From contig NC_009068.1 of assembly GCF_000209165.1 (NCBI RefSeq), forward strand, positions 868,001-932,000: DNA of 64,000 nucleotides, written 5' to 3'. This DNA is from Scheffersomyces stipitis CBS 6054. Lineage: Eukaryota > Ascomycota > Pichiomycetes > Serinales > Debaryomycetaceae. A program made the position numbers and the translations under genes. Below, one piece after another: positions 29,603-38,635 of this stretch; position 1 is the stretch's first letter; each line of letters starts with the position of its first letter. The notes beneath the pieces are model-generated. The model was given only the letters and a program-made list of their open reading frames with translations. It ran no database searches and was not told the DNA's origin.

Positions 29603-31051
29603 TTAAGCTTCAGTAGTAGTGATGATTCCTTCAATATTCTCAACATGTGCTTGTGCCAAATTGTCATCTGAAGGCTTGATATGAACAACTAGTTCTTGCT
29701 TGTTAGTTTTGGGTGATTCGTCCGCATTCTTAACCTCATCTACAGCTTCTTCAACAGGAGTATTGTCGTCGCCAGTGACCAACACCTCAACAGAGTTGGA
29801 AATCTCATCATCGGCTACTTCACCGAGATCTTCTCGATCTACATTTTCAACTTCTTCAACTTCAGGCTTTTCAAGTTCGGCTTCAACAATAGCAGCGGCA
29901 AGCACCGCGGTTTCATATTCAGAAACTCTTTTGCCAATGAATTCAACCCTTTCCTTTAAGGCTGGCTTCAAAATCACACTCTTTCCTACTAACTTGTTGG
30001 ATTTTGTCTTTACAAGTTTATCAATGATATCTTGCAAGCTATTTTCAGAAACGTCAACAGTTACCAAGACACTAACCCAATCGATCTTGAACGAAATAGA
30101 TCCACGTCTTCCTTCTTTGTAGATGACAATGTGTCCAGGGTTGAATCCTTCAAACAAGGTCCTGATCTCAGTGGAAGTAACCAGAGGATGGACTCTAGGA
30201 ATGAAAATGGTATCGTCGGATAAAGTTTTCTCAGAATCTTGAGTAGTAAGAGCCAGCTCTTGAACCAAGGCAGTCTGATCTTCATTAACTTCACCAGAAT
30301 TTGAGACATCCTTTTCTGGCTCTGGATTCTGAACAACCGACTCAGGATTCTCGACAACCGATTCAGGACTCTCCACAACCGATTCAGGATTCTCAGCAAC
30401 CGATTCAGGATTTTCAACAACCGACTCTGGACTGTAAACAAGATCTGAAGAAGGCTCGGAAGAATTGATCACTTCAGGAGAGTCTTCGCTGAATTCGACC
30501 TTCTTTACTTTGTAAGTGCTACTAACAATGGTAATATTTTGCTTTTTGGCACTTTTTCTAAGCAGGCTTCTAAGCAAACCTGCCCTCTTGGGATCATAAG
30601 GAGTATGCTTCTTGATAATGAGCTTACGGTTGTTGAGAACAGTTTCATTGAACTTTTCAATTACGGCATCAACAGTCTCGAAATCCGAAAACTCTGCGTA
30701 GGCAATCCCAAGCGGTCTGTGTTTTTCAAAACGAGAGAACCGGATAGTATGACTGGGAATCAATACATTTGTGCTGGTAATGTTAGTGGATATTCTATAA
30801 AATATCAACATCGTCACCATCAAACCAATAACTTCAACAACAAGACCAAATCTTTTAATTCCAATTGTTTCTCTTAATGACATTCACTATGACATCGAAT
30901 TGATATTGTTGGCAGTATTGGATATTAGCTTAACTGCAGCGGGTAGTACAAACGGAGTGTATTCGTGGAACAATTGTTCCAAGTCCTCTTCTGTAGTAAC
31001 GTAACTAAGATTCTTGAGATATACACGTGGTTTCGTGACTGGTGTAGACAT
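29603..31051 (-). CDS. RRT5: RRM protein, Rrt5-like, probably with one intron
   Basis: Two-RRM protein related to S. cerevisiae Rrt5, itself poorly known (affects rDNA transcription). The long ORF (29603-30883) begins with a hydrophobic stretch that looks like translated intron, then enters the first RRM half way through (NVLIPSHTIRFS, GIAYAEF). The missing RNP2 half, with VYLKNLSYVTTEEDLEQLF, lies directly upstream in another frame (31051-30887). A CACTAAC branch point (30788-30782) and AG (30775-30774) mark the acceptor. Only a weak GTCATA donor at 30893 keeps frame (442 residues); GTACTA at 30949 and GTTAAG at 30934 do not. The acidic middle has PESVVEN repeats; a second RRM-like domain follows. 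RPL2-RRT5-RPL29 order matches S. cerevisiae. Confidence 0.65.
30322..30432 (-). repeat. 21-nt coding minisatellite (PESVVEN repeats)
   Basis: About five imperfect copies of a 21-base unit in the RRT5-like gene, coding for PESVVEN-type heptapeptides in the acidic linker between the two RRM domains. Confidence 0.8.
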
Positions 31052-31629
31052 TTTGGCAGATTTGTTGTTGAAAATAGAAGAGAAAAGGTGGAATTTCTGG
31101 AATTTGATTTTGTTGTTATGGCGCTTACTTTTTTTGCAACAATTTAAGAATCCAGATCCAACTGTATCACGTGACTACATCAAGCGATAAGCCACCAAAA
31201 GTTGAAGAGACACGGAAAGGCACAAAAGTCAGGAAGTTTAAAGAACAGTCTTCTTTAGGAGGAGGAAATAAATTCTACAGAAGCATCCGTTCAACAATTG
31301 CCTAATGCTACTCCAAGAAAACCAGTATCGTAGTTGAACTAAAAATTTTATCACGTGATATATAAATTAATAGAGCATACAGCAGTAGAGATCCTCCAAC
31401 TACTGAAGGTGAGTACATAGCCAATTGAATTAGTATGAAGTAATGTATTAAACTGCGTAATATGTATCATTGTCACTTTTGTTCTACTGTCTACATAATC
31501 TCATTTTCAATAGATTTAATAGCTTTATTATTACCTAACAAACCCGGACAAAAATTAGTCTAAAAACCAAAACGTGGAACTATGATAACATTATACAATA
31601 AGTGGATTTTGTTGATTTGGTTAGTTAAT
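31052..31629. promoter_or_regulatory. RRT5-like upstream / RPL29 downstream region
   Basis: 578 bases with two exact TCACGTGA sites, 31167-31174 and 31351-31358, that lie 116-307 bases before the RRT5-like start. No gene is seen. Confidence 0.55.
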
Positions 31630-31818
31630 TTAAGCAGATTCAGCTCTGGCCTTAGCTAAAGCCTTAGCGGTACCGTGCAAAGCGTATCTGTGGTTTCTCT
31701 TGAACTTGGCGTCAACACCCTTGAGCGAAGGGTACTTGTTGGTTCTTGGCTTCTTGATACCGTTTTTGTGAGCCTTCTTGGTTTGGTTGTGGGCGGTATG
31801 GTTCTTGGACTTAGACAT
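31630..31818 (-). CDS. RPL29: 60S ribosomal protein L29 (eL29)
   Basis: Small, very basic large-subunit protein. 62 residues with the typical N-terminus [20 protein letters not shown] and a [20 protein letters not shown] centre. The intact coding sequence lies in one exon. The ATG is 4 nt downstream of a strong 3' splice site, so the mRNA leader is spliced (intron 31823-32246). Confidence 0.97.
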   Translation of the reverse strand: MSKSKNHTAHNQTKKAHKNGIKKPRTNKYPSLKGVDAKFKRNHRYALHGTAKALAKARAESA

Positions 31819-31822
31819 TTTT

Positions 31823-32246
31823 CTAGATAAACGTTAGTAAATGAGCTTCATGAACAACATGGCACAAGTATCCTCTGATTCGTCGTTTAGATTAGCTGTA
31901 GTATAACTTGTAGTAGTTCTCGCAGTATGGCGATATGACTACAACATTGAATTTTCACTTGTCACTATCGAAGGAAGTGAATACGGACTAACTGGCGTAT
32001 TCATTGGCTCACACATGTCGAAATATGGATTCTACCGGTAAACTCTTTTGAATTCTTTTAGACAATTTTCATTTCTTCTCAATCAATCTTTACTTTATAG
32101 GTCGACTTAAGGATCTCTTCTATACTTTGAATCGGTGAAAAATCTTTTCTGATATGAATTTCGAGAGGTAAGTTCGCTATTACTTGAGACTATCGACTTC
32201 AAACTTGGAGATAACTTGGGTACCCTTTGATGATGGTGACACATAC
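31823..32246 (-). other. RPL29 5'UTR intron (424 nt)
   Basis: Read on the minus strand: donor GTATGT at 32246-32241, branch point TACTAAC at 31839-31833, acceptor TAG ending at 31823, then AAAA and the ATG. The exon upstream of the donor has no ATG close by, so the intron is entirely in the leader. Confidence 0.85.
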
Positions 32247-32382
32247 CTTTATTCACAATTAAATGCTTAACGTAACAGAAAACTCCAAAGGTCAAAGTGT
32301 TAAAAAGTAGTTTTCAATTCGTTATTATGGAGATGCTGGTGCGACTGGCTACAGTGAGATTTCCATAGTTAAGCGTGCAGGG

Positions 32383-32394
32383 GAAAATTTTTCA
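32383..32394 (-). promoter_or_regulatory. RRPE element, RPL29 promoter
   Basis: On the minus strand TGAAAAATTTTC, an exact match to the ribosomal RNA processing element consensus, 137 bases before the intron donor of RPL29. Confidence 0.55.
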
Positions 32395-32416
32395 GAGCGA
32401 GGTTGTGTATATTTAT

Positions 32417-32446
32417 GGTCACATGACCGACTAGGGCTGAACCCTA
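32417..32446. promoter_or_regulatory. Cbf1-like site plus Tbf1-like palindrome, RPL29 promoter
   Basis: GGTCACATGACC (32417-32428) is a perfect palindrome with a Cbf1-type core. Five bases further lies AGGGCTGAACCCTA (32433-32446), an imperfect palindrome close to the Candida Tbf1 ribosomal-promoter element; its second half is also the telomere-like ACCCTAA. Same pair as in front of RPL2. Confidence 0.6.
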
Positions 32447-32782
32447 ATGAAGATGGGGATTTTTCACTTATACAAACGGTACAGGATCACAGATAGACAT
32501 TATAGAAGAGCCCATGTAAAGCACAATTATGGACATTTGTATACCCTTAGCTATATAGGGATATCATGTAGGCAAGTAATATATCCATGTAGTTAATGGC
32601 AACGGATTCAGGAGGCATGATTCGACCTCATTGAGTTATCGTAAAGCGTAGATAACACTGACCCATTTCGCAGCCATTGTGAGCTTCCTACATTTTTCAT
32701 TCCTAGAATAAGACGTTGAATTAATATATGAAGATAATATACAAAGAAGATAAGTACGGTTGCGGTTGCGTATGCAAAATAC

Positions 32783-33908
32783 CTAATTGGTAGAAACAGC
32801 AGAAGCAGCGGCCTTGGCTCTTTTGGCGATCTTGTCGTTAGCCTTGGAGCCCATGATACCACCACCCCAGTGTCTTCTGGAGTCCTCGTACTTCTCAATG
32901 AAGTTGGCGTTGACAGTAGAAACCAATTTAGACAATTCAGCTTCGTCAGCAGCAGAAACTTCAGTCAAAGCAGCGACAGCGGAAGTCTTCTTGTGGACCA
33001 AAGTACCTAATCTTGCCTTACCCTTCACAATGGCATATGGAACACCCATCTTTCTGCACAAGGCTGGTAAGAAAACAACCAATTCAATTGGATCGACGTC
33101 GTTGGCAATCAAAACCAACTTGGCCTTCTTGTTTTCAACCAACGAGACAACGTGGTTCAAACCGTACTTAACGACAACTGGCTTAGGAGAAGCATCTTTG
33201 GCAGACTTACCTTCAGCAACAGCAGCTGCTTCTTTGGTCAATCTTTCCTTCTTTTCAGCAGCAGTTTCTGGTCTGTACTTGTTGAACAACTTGAAAGCTT
33301 GAGCAGCGGTGTTCTTGTCCAAAGTGTTTTGGAATTGGGAAAGAGCAGGAGGAACCTTCAATCTCAAAGACAAGATCTTCTTCTGTCTTTGCAATCTGAC
33401 GTATTCTGGCCATTTGACGAATCTAGACAAGTTTCTCTTTGGCTGGATGGATTGACCGATTCCAAAGTTCTTTGGGGTCGAGTCAACCAAAGGGTTCTTA
33501 GTAGAGGCAGTAGCCTTAGACTTGGTGGCTAATGGAGCTGGAGCAACTTTCTTGGCAGGCTGTGTCATTGAGTAAAGTTAGTTCAAAAGTGTTCTCAAAA
33601 TCAATGTCAACGAACTTCCTAATGATAACTTCCCCTACAGTATCATAAGATACTCAGCCTGTGCACCAAGAAGTGATACACATTCTTTTAAAGCTGAAAC
33701 ACACATGGCAGGTAAAGAAAAACTACACTACCAAACCACGAGTGCTCTATTAAACCGAGCTCTTGAATTCAAATTAAATCCAGAAACTCGGAAAACTAGA
33801 AAAGAAAACGAATGGCATCACTCCTTGGGCACAACCTTGTACTTTATAGATAGATAGTGGTTTAGCTTAGGAGGATGTTGTTCCAACGTCTTTATTCTAA
33901 CATACCAT
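32783..33908 (-). CDS. RPL8: 60S ribosomal protein L8 (eL8), with a 3-nt first exon
   Basis: L7Ae-family large-subunit protein. The continuous ORF starts at 33568 with MTQPAKK, but splicing gives a better model: exon 1 is just ATG (33908-33906), donor GTATGT (33905-33900), branch point AACTAAC (33583-33577), first AG beyond it at 33561-33560, exon 2 from 33559. The protein then begins [10 protein letters not shown], like fungal eL8, and has 259 residues. The L7Ae domain (about 130-225) contains [26 protein letters not shown] and [10 protein letters not shown]. Codon bias is extreme, as expected. A TGAAAATTTTTC element lies at 33981-33992, about 75 bases before the start. Confidence 0.93.
33560..33905 (-). 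other. RPL8 intron directly after the start codon (346 nt)
   Basis: Donor GTATGT follows ATG without a gap. The acceptor CACAG sits inside the first three codons of the continuous ORF (ATGACACAG), which explains the false in-frame start. Branch point AACTAAC, 17 nt before the AG, differs from TACTAAC at its first base. Confidence 0.85.
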
Positions 33909-34175
33909 TGTGGGTTTATTATTATCGAGTTGATGAAGCAAAAGAAGAAGAAATGAGCACTAAAAGTTTGATCAGGGAAGTGAAAATTTTTCCTCTATAG
34001 GGAAGACAAAAAAAATGGGATTGTACCCAATTATACAGTCTGTTCTACGTTTTACACACACTTTTCGCAGCCATTTTTGCTTATGCAATTGCGATATTAT
34101 GCTCAATGTATTGACTTGCAACTTAAAGAGTGCCTAACAAAAATGAAACTAATAAATATTGAATAATTGATTTTA

Positions 34176-36350
34176 TCACCATTCTTGCATCTCGTCAAAG
34201 AATTCAATTCTCTTCGAAGTATCTTTACCCAACACTTCTCTTATTACATCTCTTATATCATCCACTATGCATGGAGCAGCACAGGCAACAAGAGCAACAG
34301 ACTTTTCTGAGCACTCGATTTCACTCTTGACGATATCAGAAATGTTTGGTCTTCCAGTTCTGAATTCAACAAAGCTGAGACTTCTTTGTAAGATTGAGTT
34401 TCTTGAACTGCTCACACTGCTACTTCTTTCGTTCCAGTATTTCTTTTCGTGAACGGAAAGATACGTTTCCCGCTTTTCAGACTGATCCAGGTTTGAGCCG
34501 GACCTCTTTTTTCCCATCTCAGAGTCCTTCAAATATTCAACATCAGACTCTGGCTTGGATACGTAAATCACTGGCTCAACATTGGTTCCTTTAAACTTCA
34601 TAAGTTCATCGTAGAACCATTCCAAAGATTTTAATTCACGAATCACCCAGTAAAATTTAATTCTCTTGTTGCTGGTGTCTTTGTTTTGTGCCATAGACAT
34701 AGCTTCACTGTAAAGTCCAGGAATACCAGTTTGACTTGAGAAAAAAACCAAGTTGTCAAACTTGTGAATTGGTAACCTTTGTGAGTAAGGACCTTCAATT
34801 AGAACCTTAAAATTATCTGTACCATTAGGCGAAGATTGCAAATGTTTGTAGAGTCCATGTGTTACACCACCCTTGACTTTTATATAGAATCTAATAGTAT
34901 TCTGTTCGCTAGAGCAGTCGACAATAGTGAAAGGGTGTGATTGCCAGAAGTACGATGGTCTGAGAAAATGGATAAAGGCATGGGCACCAGGGTGGGGTAC
35001 CCAGTGTTTAGGACGATTAACGGTGACCTTTAGTATTTCATCTGTCTGTAATTCGACAGTAGCATTCTTGACACCAAAGGAAATTATTCTTATTATTCTC
35101 AACACTCTATCAAGACCCCAAACAGCAGCAGCAGCATAGAAAGATTGAGGACTATTAATCTCTTCGTCACTAGCGTGTTTCCAGCCAGATAATATGAAGA
35201 TGATTGCAAGTATAATGTGTGTCAAAACAAAAAACTCGTAGTTAATGCTTCTGAAAATATTCATAGATTGGAAGACTATAACTCCAATGCTAACAGCACC
35301 CACGACTCCCCAACGAATAAATGAATGGTGCATGTAGTAGGAATAACCATGGAGTTGGTGGAGTCCAATTGTCTTTGAGGTTACATGCACTAGTGTTAAC
35401 AAGAACATGATTCTTGCCATCCAGCGATGGAATAAAAGAAACCTAGCTTGAGACCAGCCAGTGACCCACTGCATAAAATTATTCCTTCCAGGGAACAAAA
35501 CCAAAACCGGTAACGAATACACCAACAAAAGACCAGATCTGCTTCCAATGGGCAAAGCCATAAAATATATCGTTGGTCTTTGGTATCCAACGGAGCAGAA
35601 GACTATTGCAAGAACAAGCCATCCCAAGATAACCAAAGCCTCAAATCTCAATGGTACAAACCATTGAAAGAACTTGAACTTTCTTACTTGTGCATGATGT
35701 TTGGAGATGGATGGGGCAAGTATGAAAGACCTTCGGATGCCGTTTATTAGTGAACCATGCATAGACTTGACAACGTTAGGGAATAAATAGTAAAACCAGT
35801 GATTGACAGCAGCAATTAGCATTATTACGAACCAGTAACTTACCATCGTGATACCGAAGAAAAGGTCGTAGTTGTCATTCAATCCACTGTTGTAAATTAA
35901 TGTCAGCAAATCCTGAACCTTTTTTACTGGCACGGCAACTGGTTTAAAAACCATGACGCCAATGTCACTTATGGAAGTCAAATTTACCAAGAATTGAGTA
36001 GCATTATTGTAGGATTCATGAACATCATCTACCGTCAAAGATCCCCCACAGGAGTGGACAAACGCTTCCACGTACTTGTTTGAATTCTTGAAACTATCAA
36101 TCAAGCAATGAGCCATGGAACCTAGAGCAGGCTGTTCTTCAGTAGAGCAAAAACTTGCGTAGTCTATTTCTTCTCCATGTCTACTTTTGGAATTGACCGG
36201 AGGAAAAGTAACCAGCTCAAGTAAGACTTGAGCACAAGCTTGATAGCCTGAGTCTCTCCGATGCGATACATGTAGGGAACCATCTGCTCGTGCAGAAAGA
36301 GGATGCAAAAATAGAACGATTGAAATACCGATCAAGAACTTCGAAATCAT
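34176..36350 (-). CDS. Ferric/cupric reductase, FRE family
   Basis: Plasma-membrane flavocytochrome that reduces Fe(III) or Cu(II) outside the cell with NADPH from inside. 724 residues: signal peptide (1-22), extracellular cysteine-containing region, then spans from about 160. Haem-binding pairs fit H-x13-H twice: H308/H322 and H378/H392. The FAD motif HPFTIVD is at 472-478. The NADPH motifs diverge: 538-545 reads SSQTGIPG where AGGxGIPG is usual, and the C-terminal motif is CAAP instead of CGxP. A Ser-rich insert lies at about 600-670. The gene is probably active but cofactor use may differ. A TGCACCC (Aft-type iron box) lies 275 bases upstream. Which Candida FRE/CFL paralogue it matches cannot be told. 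Confidence 0.9.
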   Translation of the reverse strand: MISKFLIGISIVLFLHPLSARADGSLHVSHRRDSGYQACAQVLLELVTFPPVNSKSRHGEEIDYASFCSTEEQPALGSMAHCLIDSFKNSNKYVEAFVHSCGGSLTVDDVHESYNNATQFLVNLTSISDIGVMVFKPVAVPVKKVQDLLTLIYNSGLNDNYDLFFGITMVSYWFVIMLIAAVNHWFYYLFPNVVKSMHGSLINGIRRSFILAPSISKHHAQVRKFKFFQWFVPLRFEALVILGWLVLAIVFCSVGYQRPTIYFMALPIGSRSGLLLVYSLPVLVLFPGRNNFMQWVTGWSQARFLLFHRWMARIMFLLTLVHVTSKTIGLHQLHGYSYYMHHSFIRWGVVGAVSIGVIVFQSMNIFRSINYEFFVLTHIILAIIFILSGWKHASDEEINSPQSFYAAAAVWGLDRVLRIIRIISFGVKNATVELQTDEILKVTVNRPKHWVPHPGAHAFIHFLRPSYFWQSHPFTIVDCSSEQNTIRFYIKVKGGVTHGLYKHLQSSPNGTDNFKVLIEGPYSQRLPIHKFDNLVFFSSQTGIPGLYSEAMSMAQNKDTSNKRIKFYWVIRELKSLEWFYDELMKFKGTNVEPVIYVSKPESDVEYLKDSEMGKKRSGSNLDQSEKRETYLSVHEKKYWNERSSSVSSSRNSILQRSLSFVEFRTGRPNISDIVKSEIECSEKSVALVACAAPCIVDDIRDVIREVLGKDTSKRIEFFDEMQEW

Positions 36351-38635
36351 GTTTTGTTCAGTCTATCGATATTGTAGAATTAGTCCAAATATAGTATCCA
36401 CGGGTCATTAGTATTTGGGGCATGTATTTATATATACAATGTTTCAAGAGAAAGAAGTTCGAATGAATTATAGCTGTCGATTGCAACTTCAATGAAGGCT
36501 GTGATAAAATTCCTCCCTTCAGTCTAAGGCTGAGACTCCAAAGATTTACGATACCACAGATAGCTAACATGTGGTATACATGAAGTGGACTCTACGGACC
36601 GCCAGGTACATTCACGACGTTTTTTGCACCCTTTTGTCGAAACTGCATGTGTATTTTTTTTTTTTTTGCATAGGTCTAGAATAATATTCCATGTACGTCC
36701 TTTGGAACCAAAATCACATTGAATTCAACCACACATTTCGTTCTATCATGGGATTTGGGCATTTGGTTGGTGACGATAATTGTCTTGGACTGATGTCAAG
36801 AAAAAAACGTTTTGTCTGGACTGAGAACAGAACATTCTACGGCATGCGATCCATGCCCCTACCAAGAAAATTGGAACAGTATTTCTTAAGAATTTCGGTA
36901 TCAAATATCATGCCTTGCGACTAAAAGGGACTAGAAATTGCATAAGGAATGCTTATCGGTGCCTAGTAGAATCCATTACTCATAATTAGTAAAGTTGGAG
37001 CTCTCTTTTTTTCCTTATAGTTTCGATTGTCTACTCTTGTTCTGGGTGGTGGAATTCGAAATCCGTTAGTTGCACTCGGCTGTGGACTTTGTTTTAGATC
37101 TGTCTGAAACAGTCAGAAAAGACATAGACACATCCCATTAGCTTTAGTGCTGATCTGTCAACAGTTATTTTTTGGCGGAAAACCGGAGAGAAACCGTAAT
37201 TTCATTTTACGTTACAGAAAGACAATGTGCTGCAGCCAGCAGCTAGGTGGCGTGTACAAAATAGTAGATGTAGATCATAGGTTTTTGGCTGCGCCACGGA
37301 ACATTGACATACTCAAAGAAGCATAAGAGCCAATTTATGCCAGGGGACTTACAACTAGATTCTACGATTGTTCCATTATTGCTGAAATAGGGCATTTCAG
37401 TACTAGATGGAATTCTTGTAACTGGATATGGTAGCTCGCTCTGCTGTATCGGACATGCATAAATTGAATGAGAGCATCTCCGTAAGCCCTGTTAAAGAAG
37501 ACAAATGCAACTCGTCGTATATCGTTTAGGTGTTGAGGGGAACCCTGTATGACATCATGGAACATATGAAGTTAAATCCACCTGGAAACACTGTAGAGTA
37601 CCGTAGAGCAACTTTAAGGGTATGCCATGGGACCCAGCAAATATCAGTGGTGCAAATGCCAGGGTGAGGGTCATACGCTCATTTCCGATAAGAGAGGATT
37701 TTTCAGAAATTCCATTGTAAAAAGTTTGCAAGGACGTTTTTGTGAATGCACAGTTGACATTCTACATCGAACTTTGCAGCCGTGCCTTCAGTCAAACTCC
37801 GCCCATCCCCTGCACAGCGCAATAATATACGGCGGAACGGTCGTTGAAAATATATTGATGCACAATTCCATACAAGATGACACAGAACTGTCAAGCCATT
37901 GGCTGGAATGGCTTCACAAGGCTGGGTGCATAATGAATGACAGGTAGATTTATAATCAAGTCGGGTATGGAAGTTGGAGGCTTGGAGATAACATCCGATG
38001 GGGAAGAGAATCGAGATTTGATCTTTTTTTGCATCTTCAAAAATTGATCTGATAAAACTAAAATTGAGAGCCAACACAAACATCGAAAAGAAAATTGAGT
38101 TTCTGGTGGATTAAATTACCCAACGAAATCCAATAAACTGAAATTGGTGTAATTCTAGAATTTTATAAGATATTTAGTGAAAATGTTCAAAAAGAAAATG
38201 GGGCCCAATAAATTTAATACAGAGTAGAATGTGAAAATTTATGCTCTAGAATCTCCAAAAGAATTATCAAAGAATGAACAAAAATTCAGGATATCCCTAA
38301 AACTCTCGGCGTTCAAGGTTCATGTTCTACAATCAATTCCAGTTAACGTACATTGGTAGTTACCGTGTTCAACTATCAGCAAAAACTATATAAGACTCCC
38401 AGGCACCGTCTTCTTTCCTCGGAGCTGTTCACGTGAGATTCCCCCGCCATTTTTTCTCAGGTTGCAATCATGTGATAGGATCCTACATGAAAAATATACT
38501 TCAGTGGGGACTAGACAGGCCAAATCTGAAAAACTACCCCTGTTTTCCTTTGAAGCTTTCAACTGTCATCAAACCTTTGGTATAGTCCATTTTACTAGGT
38601 GTTTAAAACTTCTGGACAATTCCTTGAAAAACGCA
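36351..38635. promoter_or_regulatory. 2.3-kb region between FRE reductase and peroxin genes
   Basis: Divergent promoters with no supportable gene. Contains a 14-T run near 36653-36667, TGCACCC at 36625-36631, and TCACGTGA at 38429-38436 (200 bases before the peroxin start). The middle part, about 37600-37960, has several short open frames on both strands but none with a recognisable pattern or good start. An unannotated non-coding RNA is possible but unsupported. Confidence 0.45.
36625..36631 (+). promoter_or_regulatory. Aft-type TGCACCC box upstream of FRE gene
   Basis: Exact TGCACCC, the S. cerevisiae Aft1/2 core, 275 bases upstream of the ferric reductase start. In CTG-clade yeasts Sfu1/Hap43 dominate iron control, so a role is uncertain. 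The motif is short and occurs elsewhere in the window. Confidence 0.3.

Larger units (their letters stand above)
32247..32782. promoter_or_regulatory. RPL29 promoter / RPL8 3' region
   Basis: 536 bases between the RPL29 intron donor and the RPL8 stop. It contains the RRPE, Cbf1 and Tbf1-like elements listed separately. No further gene is seen. Confidence 0.55.
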
